Counted from the stretch's first letter, positions 1-6,371 are shown. The stretch is DNA of 6,442 nt from Pseudomonadota bacterium (GCA_021783525.1 JAJXTT010000111.1:1-6442), one strand, 5' to 3'. Notes: generated from the letters alone by a model not told the origin. Translations and numbers: made by a program.

Positions 1-138
1 CCGCTGGCGGGGGTCGACAGGCACCGCGCCCTGCTGATCGTGTCCGGCCTGCCGACATTGCCGGAACACCCGGCCACATCCGAAACGAGTGCCGAGTCCG
101 AGCGGGTGAACAAGCGGCTCAAGCGGAGGAAGCAGTGA
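1..138 (+). CDS. mreC: MreC, rod-shape-determining protein, C-terminal end (5'-partial)
   Basis: The frame is open from base 1 and ends at TGA 136-138, giving the last 45 residues of a protein that begins before the window. It starts PLAGVDRHRALLIVS, which resembles the conserved final strand of the MreC periplasmic beta-barrel domain (P-x-A-G-x-D/E-x-x-R-x-x-L-x-V). A charged tail follows, rich in Glu and Ser and then Lys and Arg (ending KRRKQ), typical of the variable MreC C-terminus. MreC is a bitopic inner-membrane protein that forms periplasmic filaments and activates the PBP2-RodA synthase in the elongasome. The stop overlaps the GTG start of mreD by 4 nt (GTGA), so the two are probably translationally coupled. 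The fragment alone is too short for a firm family call; the identity rests on the strand motif plus the mreD-mrdA-rodA genes that follow. Confidence 0.85.
   Translation, partial: PLAGVDRHRALLIVSGLPTLPEHPATSETSAESERVNKRLKRRKQ
125..130 (+). promoter_or_regulatory. Shine-Dalgarno site for mreD
   Basis: GGAGGA lies 4 nt before the GTG at 135, inside the last codons of mreC. It supports the GTG start that overlaps the mreC stop. It is the clearest ribosome-binding site in the first half of the operon; mrdA and rodA have none as good. Confidence 0.6.
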
Positions 139-653
139 ACCCCAACCTCCGCAAAGACCAGGAGTTCCTGCTGCCCGCGAGCACGAGTTTCATCGTGTTC
201 AGCCTGTTCGTGGCGGTGATGCTCAACTGGCTGCCCTGGAGCGGCTGGGCGCTGGCGCTGCGCCCCGATTTCGTGGCGCTGGTGCTGCTGTACTGGTGTA
301 CGCACAAGCCGCATCGCATCGGTATCGGCACCGCATGGGTGGTCGGGATCTTCGCCGATGTCGCGGACGCCAGCCTGTTCGGCCAGCATGCGCTGGCGTA
401 TACGGTGCTGGCTTTCGGCGGCATCGTGCTGCACCGCCGCGTGCAGATGTTCGACCTGCGCCAGCAATCCCTGCATGTGTTCCCGATGCTGTTGCTGAGT
501 TACGCGGCCTACGCTGCGGTGCACTGGCAGGTGCGCGGCTACGTCGCGTGGGAATATTTCCTCGGCAGCGCGGTGTCGGCACTGCTGTGGACGCCGATGA
601 CCATCCTGCTGCAAGCCCTGCGCCGTCCCCGTCGCGACCCTAACGAATTATGA
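135..653 (+). CDS. mreD: MreD, rod-shape-determining membrane protein
   Basis: MreD is a small polytopic inner-membrane protein of the elongasome. It works with MreC to link cytoplasmic MreB filaments to the PBP2-RodA peptidoglycan synthase, though its biochemical role is not established. The 172 residues are mostly hydrophobic, with about six candidate membrane segments near 18-38, 40-54, 62-77, 83-100, 112-130 and 140-162. They carry the family hallmarks: R43-P44-D45 followed by a hydrophobic helix ending in LLYW, and G71-x-x-x-D75 followed by LFGQHALAY (81-89). Length is close to the usual ~160-170 aa. The C-terminus is basic (RRPRRDP), consistent with a cytoplasmic tail. The GTG start at 135 is chosen because GGAGGA precedes it and it forms a GTGA overlap with mreC. 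The stop at 651-653 forms an ATGA overlap with mrdA. Confidence 0.95.
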   Translation: MNPNLRKDQEFLLPASTSFIVFSLFVAVMLNWLPWSGWALALRPDFVALVLLYWCTHKPHRIGIGTAWVVGIFADVADASLFGQHALAYTVLAFGGIVLHRRVQMFDLRQQSLHVFPMLLLSYAAYAAVHWQVRGYVAWEYFLGSAVSALLWTPMTILLQALRRPRRDPNEL

Positions 654-2548
654 ATCGTTACGTCGAGCTGAAGAACCATCAGCGCGAAATCTATTATTTC
701 CGTTTGCGGCTGGTGTTGAGTCTGGGCTTCGTGGTGGTGATGCTGCTCATCCTGCTGCTGCGGTTCTTCTACCTGCAAGTGGTCCGCCACGACTACTTCC
801 ACACCATGGCGGACAGCAACCGCATCTACGTGGTTCCCATCGTGCCGAACCGCGGCCTGATCCTGGACCGCAACGGTGTGGTGATGGCGCAGAACTATTC
901 GGGCTACACGCTGGAGATCGCGCCGAGCAAGGTGGCCGACATGGATGCGCTGATCGCCGAATTGTCCAAGCTGGTCGAGATCACGCCCAAGGACATCAAG
1001 CGCTTCCAGAAACTGCTGACCGAACGGCAGACGATGGGGACCATGCCGATACGCAGCCAGCTTTCCGACGAGGAGGTCGCGCGCGTATCCGCCCAGCAAT
1101 ACCGTTTTCCCGGCGTAGAGGTCAAGGCGCGGTTGTTCCGCGAGTATCCCTTTACCGACATGACCTCGCACCTGATCGGCTATGTCGGGCGCATCAACCA
1201 GAACGACATCGATCAGCTGGACGAGGACGATGTCGCATCCAATTACCTGGGTTCCGACTACATCGGCAAGACCGGGATCGAACAGAGCTATGAAAAAGAC
1301 CTGCACGGCAAGACCGGGTTCGAACAGGTCGAAGTGGATGCCGGCGGGCGCGCAGTGCGCGTGCTGTCGCGCACCGCGCCGCAATCCGGCAGCAACCTGA
1401 TGCTGACGCTGGATGCGAAATTGCAGGAAGTGGCGGAGACGGCATTCGGCGAATACCGCGGCGCACTGGTGGCCCTCGATCCCACCAACGGCGAAGTGCT
1501 GGCCTTTGTCAGCAAGCCCGGCTATGACCCCGGCCTGTTCATCGACGGCATCGACACCGAGACCTGGGACGAGCTCAACAACTCGCCCGACACGCCGCTC
1601 AACAACCGCGCCTTGCGCGGACAATATCCTCCGGGCTCCACCATCAAACCCTTCATGGCGCTGGCGGGACTCTTCTACGGCACGCGATCACCCACCCACG
1701 CCATCAGCGACCCCGGCTATTACATGCTGCCCGGCAGCCGGCACCAGTACCGCGACTGGAAGGCCGGCGGGCATGGCGCGGTCGACATGTTCAAGTCCAT
1801 CGTCATCTCCTGCGATACCTATTACTACGGGCTTGCCACCGAGATGGGCATCGACAATATGCACAGCTACCTGTCGCGTTTCGGGTTCGGCCAGAAGACC
1901 GGACTGGACATGGAAGGCGAGGTATCCGGACTGTTGCCTTCTCCTGAATGGAAAAACAAGCGCTACCAGCAGATATGGTATCCGGGAGACACGGTCTCGG
2001 CGGGGATCGGCCAGGGCTACAATCTGGTGACTCCGCTGCAGCTGGCCTATGCGACGGCGATCCTGGCCAACGACGGCGTGGCTTTCCAGCCGCATCTGAT
2101 CAGGGAAAAGCGCCCTGCCGGCGGGGGCGCGGTGATGACCGAACCCAAACAGATGTTCGACCTCAAGATCGATCCGGAGAACCTCAAGCTGGTGAAAAGC
2201 GCCATGGAAGCCGTCACCAAGCCCGGCGGTACCGCGGCGGTCGCGAGCTACGGCGCGACTTATCGCATGGCAGGCAAGACCGGTACGGCGCAGGTGATCG
2301 CCATCAAGCAGGGCGAAAAATACGACGCGAAGAAAGTCTCCGAATACAATCGCGACCATGCCTGGTTCATCGCTTTTGCGCCGGCCGACAAGCCGCGCAT
2401 CGCGATGGCCGTGCTGGTCGAGAACGGCGGTCACGGCGGCACGACCGCAGCCCCGATCGCGCGCAAGGTGATGGATTATTACCTGCTCGGCAAGATACCC
2501 CAGCCGCTGCCGGTGGTGACGGGTAAAGCCGGGGACCAGAGCGACTGA
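650..2548 (+). CDS. mrdA: Penicillin-binding protein 2, elongasome DD-transpeptidase
   Basis: This class B PBP cross-links nascent peptidoglycan during lateral wall growth, in complex with RodA. It has a short cytoplasmic N-terminus, one membrane anchor (about 20-43), a periplasmic pedestal domain starting with RGLILDRNG (68-76), and a transpeptidase domain from about 260 to 615. The three catalytic motifs are visible: S330-T-I-K333 with the acylated serine, S387-C-D389 (the SxD form rather than SxN), and K543-T-G545. At 632 aa it is close in length to the E. coli protein, and the nucleophile falls at the same residue number as I recall for E. coli (Ser330). The ATG at 650 overlaps the mreD stop (ATGA), and no good Shine-Dalgarno site precedes it, so coupled reinitiation is likely. 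It is the expected target of mecillinam-type beta-lactams. Nothing appears truncated or missing. Confidence 0.97.
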   Translation: MNRYVELKNHQREIYYFRLRLVLSLGFVVVMLLILLLRFFYLQVVRHDYFHTMADSNRIYVVPIVPNRGLILDRNGVVMAQNYSGYTLEIAPSKVADMDALIAELSKLVEITPKDIKRFQKLLTERQTMGTMPIRSQLSDEEVARVSAQQYRFPGVEVKARLFREYPFTDMTSHLIGYVGRINQNDIDQLDEDDVASNYLGSDYIGKTGIEQSYEKDLHGKTGFEQVEVDAGGRAVRVLSRTAPQSGSNLMLTLDAKLQEVAETAFGEYRGALVALDPTNGEVLAFVSKPGYDPGLFIDGIDTETWDELNNSPDTPLNNRALRGQYPPGSTIKPFMALAGLFYGTRSPTHAISDPGYYMLPGSRHQYRDWKAGGHGAVDMFKSIVISCDTYYYGLATEMGIDNMHSYLSRFGFGQKTGLDMEGEVSGLLPSPEWKNKRYQQIWYPGDTVSAGIGQGYNLVTPLQLAYATAILANDGVAFQPHLIREKRPAGGGAVMTEPKQMFDLKIDPENLKLVKSAMEAVTKPGGTAAVASYGATYRMAGKTGTAQVIAIKQGEKYDAKKVSEYNRDHAWFIAFAPADKPRIAMAVLVENGGHGGTTAAPIARKVMDYYLLGKIPQPLPVVTGKAGDQSD

Positions 2549-2550
2549 AC

Positions 2551-3651
2551 ATGAACGCGAGACAACTCAAGCAGCGATTGATGATGAATATCGACCCCGT
2601 GTTGCTGGCCGCGCTCGGGGGCTTCGCATTGGTCAGCCTGGTTCTGTTGTACAGCGCCAGCGACGGCAACCTGATGCGCGTTCTGGCCCAGCTGGGCAAC
2701 ATCGCGGTGGCATTCACCGCGATGTGGATCGTTGCCAACATGCCCCTGCACTACCTGATGCGGGCTGCCTTTCCGATATACGTGCTGGGCATGATCCTGC
2801 TGCTGCTCGTGATGACCCCGCTCGGCGTGAACAGCCACGGCGCCACGCGGTGGCTCAACATCGGCGTGGCGACGATACAGCCTTCCGAACTGATGAAGCT
2901 TGCCGTGCCGCTGATGATGGCCTGGTACTTCGAGAAGAACGAGGCGACCCTGAAGCTGAGGAACTATTTTGTCGCCGCCATCCTGCTGCTGTTGCCCGTG
3001 GCGCTGATCGCGAAACAGCCCGACCTGGGAACTGCCATCCTGATCGGTGCGAGCGGGTTCTATGTGCTGTTCCTCGCCGGCCTGTCCTGGCGCATCATGA
3101 TTGGTTCCGCGTTGGCGGCGGCGGCCAGCGCGCCGTTCCTGTGGTCCGCGCTGCACGATTACCAGCGCCACCGTATCCTGATGCTGCTCGACCCGTCGCA
3201 GGATGCGCTGGGCAAGGGCTACCACACCATCCAGGGCATGATCGCGGTGGGTTCTGGCGGCATACTCGGCAAGGGTTACCTGAACGGCACCCAGACGCAC
3301 CTGGATTTTCTGCCCGAACGCACCACCGACTTCATCTTCGCCGTCTGGTCGGAAGAATTCGGATTGATCGGCAACCTGCTGCTGCTCGGATTGTATGTTT
3401 TCGTCATCGGGCGCGGCTTCATCATCACCGCGAACGCCTCCACCTACTTCACGCGCCTGATGGCGGGCAGCATCACGCTCACCTTCTTCACCTATGCCTT
3501 CGTCAACATGGGCATGGTCAGCGGCATCCTGCCGGTGGTGGGCGTGCCGCTGCCGCTGATCAGTTACGGGGGCACCTCCATGCTCACGCTGATGCTGGGT
3601 TTTGGTATCCTGATGAACATCCAGACAAACAAGAAACTCGTTAAAACTTGA
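2551..3651 (+). CDS. rodA: RodA, SEDS-family peptidoglycan glycosyltransferase
   Basis: RodA polymerises glycan strands from lipid II at the inner membrane and is the partner of PBP2. The 366-residue protein (E. coli is about 370) is hydrophobic throughout, consistent with the roughly ten membrane helices of SEDS proteins. Recognisable conserved blocks are GATRWLNIG (97-105), Q110-P-S-E113, K155-Q-P-D-L-G-T (155-161), FLPERTTDFIFA (253-264), and a VPLPLISYGGTSM segment near the C-terminus (332-344). D260 in the FLPERTTD block corresponds to the essential extracellular-loop aspartate of the family (D262 in E. coli, from memory). ATG 2551 starts 2 nt after the mrdA stop. The upstream Shine-Dalgarno signal is weak, so reinitiation after mrdA is likely. 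In-frame ATGs at 2581 and 2584 are possible but would remove part of the cytoplasmic N-terminus. mrdB is a synonym. Confidence 0.97.
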   Translation: MNARQLKQRLMMNIDPVLLAALGGFALVSLVLLYSASDGNLMRVLAQLGNIAVAFTAMWIVANMPLHYLMRAAFPIYVLGMILLLLVMTPLGVNSHGATRWLNIGVATIQPSELMKLAVPLMMAWYFEKNEATLKLRNYFVAAILLLLPVALIAKQPDLGTAILIGASGFYVLFLAGLSWRIMIGSALAAAASAPFLWSALHDYQRHRILMLLDPSQDALGKGYHTIQGMIAVGSGGILGKGYLNGTQTHLDFLPERTTDFIFAVWSEEFGLIGNLLLLGLYVFVIGRGFIITANASTYFTRLMAGSITLTFFTYAFVNMGMVSGILPVVGVPLPLISYGGTSMLTLMLGFGILMNIQTNKKLVKT

Positions 3652-3656
3652 GGGGG
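3650..3656 (+). promoter_or_regulatory. Shine-Dalgarno site for rlpA
   Basis: GAGGGGG overlaps the rodA stop codon. Measured from GAGG (3650-3653) the spacing is 6 nt to ATG 3660 and 9 nt to ATG 3663. Both tandem ATGs are therefore usable, and they differ by only one methionine. The site excludes the TTG at 3648 as a start, since that would lie inside or before the site. Confidence 0.6.
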
Positions 3657-3659
3657 ACG

Positions 3660-4616
3660 ATGATGAAGAGAGAATCGCTGTTGGTGTTGTCCATAGCGCT
3701 TGCCCTGGGCGCCTGCTCGACCACGCAGAAAGCGGAAAAGCAGCAAAGCGCAGCACCGATCGTGGATGCGGTCGCCGGCCCCAGCGGCAAATCGGCAAGC
3801 ACGCCCCCGGCAACGGGCGGCGGATACCTGCCCGGCGACGGTCCGGGCACCGATGCGCCGAACCTCGACAACATCCCCGATGCCGTCCCCAAGGCCGAAC
3901 CCTTGCACCGCTACGCCAACCGCCCCTATACCGCGCTGGGCAAAACCTACACGCCGTTGCAGACTACCGGCAACTACAAGGAACGAGGCATCGCCTCCTG
4001 GTACGGCAAGAAATTCAACGGACAGCGCACCTCCATCGGCGAGACCTATAACATGTACGAGATGACCGCCGCGCACCCGACGCTGCCCATCCCCAGTTAC
4101 GCGCGCGTCACCAATGTCGCGAACGGCAAGTCCGTCATCGTGCGCATCAACGACCGCGGCCCGTTCCTGCATGAGCGCATCATGGATCTTTCCTACGCGG
4201 CCGCTTACAAGCTGGGCTTCATCAATACAGGCAGCGCCGAGGTCGAAGTGGAAAGCATCGCCGCCGGTAGCGCACCGGCAGCGGGCGGCGTCGAAACGGC
4301 TGCCGTCAAAGTCGAACCGCTCACGGTGACACCCATCGCGCCGGTCGCGGCCCCGATTCCGGTCGATACGGTAGGCAGCTCGAACGGTAAGATCTTCCTG
4401 CAGCTCGGCGCATTCAAGTCGGCGCAGGGCGCGGAAAGCTTCCTTGCCAAAATGAATGCGGAACTGGGCGACAGCGGCAAGCAACTCAAGCTATATGAAA
4501 AGAACGGACTGACCCGCGTCCACCTCGGACCCTATGCGAACGAGAGCGAAGCGCGCGATGCCGCAAGCAAACTTGCTTCGAAGCTGGGTTTCAAACCTTT
4601 CGTGAGCCTGCACTGA
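3660..4616 (+). CDS. rlpA: RlpA, septal/cell-wall lytic transglycosylase lipoprotein with SPOR domain
   Basis: RlpA is an outer-membrane lipoprotein. In Pseudomonas aeruginosa the family cleaves glycan strands lacking stem peptides, as found at division sites. From ATG 3660 the protein has 318 residues. A lipoprotein signal ends in L-G-A-C19, and the following Ser suggests sorting to the outer membrane. An Ala/Pro/Gly-rich spacer reaches about residue 105. The double-psi beta-barrel domain covers about 110-200, beginning GIASWYGKKFNG. A low-complexity Ala/Val/Pro linker follows to about 242, then a C-terminal SPOR domain (243-318; GKIFLQLGAF...HLGPYANESEA), which binds denuded glycan. E128, H139 and D165 match the spacing (11 and 26) of the P. 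aeruginosa catalytic residues E120, H131 and D157 as I recall them, so activity is expected. The gene lies 8 nt after rodA, the usual neighbourhood in proteobacteria. ATG 3663 is an equally possible start. Confidence 0.95.
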   Translation: MMKRESLLVLSIALALGACSTTQKAEKQQSAAPIVDAVAGPSGKSASTPPATGGGYLPGDGPGTDAPNLDNIPDAVPKAEPLHRYANRPYTALGKTYTPLQTTGNYKERGIASWYGKKFNGQRTSIGETYNMYEMTAAHPTLPIPSYARVTNVANGKSVIVRINDRGPFLHERIMDLSYAAAYKLGFINTGSAEVEVESIAAGSAPAAGGVETAAVKVEPLTVTPIAPVAAPIPVDTVGSSNGKIFLQLGAFKSAQGAESFLAKMNAELGDSGKQLKLYEKNGLTRVHLGPYANESEARDAASKLASKLGFKPFVSLH

Positions 4617-4975
4617 TGCACGCCGCCGCCAACATTGTTGTCGGCATCGTCGCCCTCATCCACGTATACATCCTCGTGCTCGAGATGTTCCTGTGGGAAA
4701 GGCCGGCCGGCCTGAAGGCTTTCGGCATGGACGAGAATTTCGCCGCCGCGACCCGGATATTGGCGGCGAACCAGGGTTTGTATAACGGTTTCCTGGCAGC
4801 GGGATTGTTCTGGGGCTTGTTCACCGGAGACATTCATGTGCAGAGGTTCTTTCTCGGGTGCGTGGCGACGGCAGGGGTATATGGGGCGATGACTGCGGAT
4901 GCCAAGATACTCTGGATACAGGCGGCACCGGCGGGGGTGGGGTTGGTGTTGCTGGGGTTTGTGCCGGCCTATTGA
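4616..4975 (+). CDS. DUF1304 family small integral membrane protein, function unknown
   Basis: This 119-residue protein has about four hydrophobic segments (near 6-26, 54-69, 76-93 and 100-117). It resembles the DUF1304 (YqjF-like/PF06993-type) family: VLEMFLW at 21-27, AANQGLYNGFLAAGL at 50-64, and a final Ala/Gly/Leu-rich helix. Length fits the family (about 115-120 aa). No enzymatic role is known to me and no catalytic motif is apparent, so I assign no function. ATG 4616 shares one base with the rlpA stop (TGATG) and has no convincing Shine-Dalgarno site, implying translation coupled to rlpA and co-expression with the elongasome operon. In E. coli the gene after rlpA is dacA; here this gene takes that position. 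The last third uses more GGG and GTG codons than the upstream genes, producing several G-runs. The family call comes from pattern recognition of the motifs and was not searched. Confidence 0.85.
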   Translation: MHAAANIVVGIVALIHVYILVLEMFLWERPAGLKAFGMDENFAAATRILAANQGLYNGFLAAGLFWGLFTGDIHVQRFFLGCVATAGVYGAMTADAKILWIQAAPAGVGLVLLGFVPAY

Positions 4976-5000
4976 GAATTTGAGGTTGTTCGCAGTTTGT

Positions 5001-5034
5001 CCCCTCTCCCACCGGGGGAGGGTTAGGGTGGGGG
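5001..5034. repeat. GC-rich hairpin repeat of the dispersed 'CCCTCTCCC...GGGTTAGGGTG' type
   Basis: CCCTCTCCC (5002-5010) pairs with GGGGGAGGG (5014-5022) across a 3-nt loop. The nine-pair stem contains one G-T pair. It is followed by TTAGGGTGGGGG. This matches the well-known intergenic repeat seen across many proteobacteria, whose reverse strand, when mistakenly translated, yields the telltale PHPNPPPVGEG peptide. It sits 25 nt after the DUF1304 stop, between convergent genes. It may protect the mRNA 3' end or slow polymerase, but no T-tract follows on either strand, so I do not call it an intrinsic terminator. Copy number elsewhere in the genome cannot be seen from this window. Confidence 0.7.
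5014..5034 (+). other. Four-tract G-quadruplex motif
   Basis: On the + strand there are four runs of at least three G: 5014-5018, 5020-5022, 5026-5028 and 5030-5034. The loops are A, TTA and T. This satisfies the standard G3+/N1-7 pattern with very short loops, which favour stability. It shares bases 5014-5022 with the hairpin at 5002-5022, so the two folds exclude each other. If transcription of the mre operon runs past DUF1304, the motif would be present in the 3' end of the RNA. Formation in the cell is inferred. Confidence 0.5.
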
Positions 5035-5098
5035 AACACTCGTTGTATTCCCTCTTCCATTTAGAACCAACACCGTTGGGGGTAGCCCGACAGCTAAA

Positions 5099-5189
5099 GC
5101 CGTTCATGGTTCGACAGCACCCGCAAGGGGTACGCCGGTGGGTCCCCGCCGCTAGCGCGGCGACCCTTCCGCAGGCTCAGCACGAACGG
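5099..5189. repeat. Composite imperfect palindrome bounded by CCGTTC / GAACGG
   Basis: The outer ends CCGTTC (5099-5104) and GAACGG (5184-5189) are exact inverse complements. The flanking sequences (CATGGTTCGACAG on the left, GGCTCAGCACGAACGG on the right) resemble the common betaproteobacterial intergenic element reading TTCGACAGGCTCAGCACGAACGG. A second, stronger inverted repeat lies inside: 5140-5144 (GGGTC) pairs with 5162-5166 (GACCC), continuing through 5146-5149 with 5157-5160, around a CTAG centre. CGCAAGGGGT (5122-5131) also partly complements ACCCTTCCGC (5163-5172), as an alternative pairing. The element ends 9 nt before the rlmI stop. It could be two inverted copies of a short repeat or one folded REP-like unit. 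It is not followed by a T-tract in either direction. Confidence 0.6.
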
Positions 5190-5198
5190 AGATGGAAA

Positions 5199-6371
5199 TT
5201 AAGCCACCCTCAACACCAGCCCCTTCAAATATGCCCCCTCCGGAAAACTCAACAACACCGGATGATCCGCCGCCGCATGCAGCTTCTTTATGATCTGCGC
5301 ATCCACCCCCGCATCCAGCGCCGCCCCCGCAATGATCTTCTGGAACAGATCGTCACTGATGCCGCCCGAACACGAGTACGTAAACAGCAGCCCACCCGGC
5401 CGCAACAGCTTGAAGCCCAGCAGGTTGATGTCCTTGTAGGCGCGCGAGGCTTTTTCGGCGAAAGCGGCGGTGGGTGCGAACTTGGGCGGGTCGAGCACGA
5501 TGAGGTCGAACTTGCGGTTCTGGTCGCGCAGTTTGCGCAAAGCCTCGAACACGTCGGCGCATTGCCACTCCGCGCGCGATGCATCGAGCCCGTTCAAATC
5601 GACATTGGCTTGTGCCAGATGCAGCGCTTCCTGCGACGAGTCGATGGAAAGCACCGACTTAGCATCACCGCGCAGTGCATAGAGCGAGAAGCCGCCGGTG
5701 TAGCAGAAGCAGTTGAGCACGTCGCGATCGGCTGCCAGCGCGCTGGTCAGGGCGCGGTTGTCGCGCTGGTCCAGGTAGAAGCCGGTCTTCTGTCCGGCGG
5801 CCACATCCACCGCGAAAAGGATGCCGTGTTCGGTGACTTCGACCTTATCCGGCAGCGTGCCGCGTAGTATGCCGCTGCGAACAGGCAGGCCTTCGAGCTC
5901 GCGCCCGTCGGAATCGGAACGCTCGTAGATACAAACGGGCGAACACAGCTCCTGCAGGATGTCGGCCAGCGTGTCGCGCCAGCGTTCCGGTCCGGCACTG
6001 CCCAACTGCATCACCAGCACGTCGCCGTACTTGTCCACGATGAGGCCGGGCAGCCCGTCCGATTCGCCATGGACAAGACGCATGCCGTTGCTGTCGCGTC
6101 CAAGACCAAGCGAGCGGCGCGCCTTCAACGCGCCGGCGATGCGGTTGCGGAAGAATGTCTTATCGATGAGGTCTTTCTCGTTCCACGACCACGCGCGCGC
6201 GGTGATCTGCGAATCGGCGTTGTAGGCCGCCCAGGCGAGAAACTTTCCCGATGCATCGCGTACCGCTACGGTGTCCCCGCTGGCTGGTGCGCCATCGATG
6301 CACTCGACCGCGCCAGAGAATATCCACGGGTGGCGGCGCAGCAGCGATTTGTCGCGATCAGCCTTGAGCAC
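5199..6371 (-). CDS. rlmI: Class I SAM-dependent 23S rRNA (cytosine-5) methyltransferase, RlmI-like
   Basis: RlmI in E. coli makes m5C at position 1962 of 23S rRNA. The 390 residues from GTG 6371 (E. coli is about 396) show an N-terminal PUA domain opening with KSLLRRHPWIFSGAV, a middle domain from about 80 to 185 (KARRSLGL..., GLPGLIVDKYGD), and a Rossmann methyltransferase domain from about 190. Q202-R-D-N-R precedes the SAM-binding loop NCFCYTGGFS (220-229). IDSS (243-246) ends the second strand, D294-P-P-K-F298 is motif IV, and S333-C-S335 is motif VI with the likely catalytic-type cysteine. The gene converges on the mre operon. The start is uncertain: no Shine-Dalgarno site precedes the GTG, the preceding codons read PGL and so restore the family's LVLK strand, and the frame stays open to 6442, so the gene may be 5'-partial here. 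Exact target base is inferred from the family. Confidence 0.93.
   Translation of the reverse strand: MLKADRDKSLLRRHPWIFSGAVECIDGAPASGDTVAVRDASGKFLAWAAYNADSQITARAWSWNEKDLIDKTFFRNRIAGALKARRSLGLGRDSNGMRLVHGESDGLPGLIVDKYGDVLVMQLGSAGPERWRDTLADILQELCSPVCIYERSDSDGRELEGLPVRSGILRGTLPDKVEVTEHGILFAVDVAAGQKTGFYLDQRDNRALTSALAADRDVLNCFCYTGGFSLYALRGDAKSVLSIDSSQEALHLAQANVDLNGLDASRAEWQCADVFEALRKLRDQNRKFDLIVLDPPKFAPTAAFAEKASRAYKDINLLGFKLLRPGGLLFTYSCSGGISDDLFQKIIAGAALDAGVDAQIIKKLHAAADHPVLLSFPEGAYLKGLVLRVA

Noticed and set aside
539..1624. Long minus-strand frame (361 codons) opposite mrdA.
   Set aside because: Antisense shadow of PBP2, low complexity (QQQDEQHHHHE-like stretch), with no recognisable motif or ribosome-binding site.
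3648..3659. TTG at 3648 as an earlier start for rlpA.
   Set aside because: It overlaps the rodA stop and the Shine-Dalgarno sequence itself. The tandem ATGs at 3660/3663 give a normal lipoprotein signal peptide.
2479..3813. Long minus-strand frame (444 codons) opposite rodA and rlpA.
   Set aside because: Its product is rich in His, Gln and Arg with no domain pattern, as expected for the antisense of hydrophobic GC-rich genes. The + strand rodA and rlpA account for the region fully.
5067..5079. Small hairpin CCAAC-ACC-GTTGG between the two repeats.
   Set aside because: Five base pairs with a 3-nt loop are expected by chance, and nothing around it suggests an operator or terminator.
4532..5107. 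Minus-strand open frames across the DUF1304 gene and intergenic repeat (also 4821-5060), one containing PHPNPPPVGEG.
   Set aside because: The peptide is the usual false translation of the GC-rich intergenic repeat. The frames lie antisense to DUF1304 and have no Shine-Dalgarno support or family resemblance.
5140..5166. Strong stem around CTAG considered as an intrinsic terminator for rlmI or the mre operon.
   Set aside because: No run of T follows on either strand, and the stem contains a mismatch and a bulge. It is better described as part of the composite palindrome.
4899..5867. 322-codon + strand frame running from DUF1304 through the intergenic repeats into rlmI.
   Set aside because: It crosses both repeats and lies antisense to rlmI, whose motifs are unambiguous. 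The product is compositionally odd and matches no family I know.
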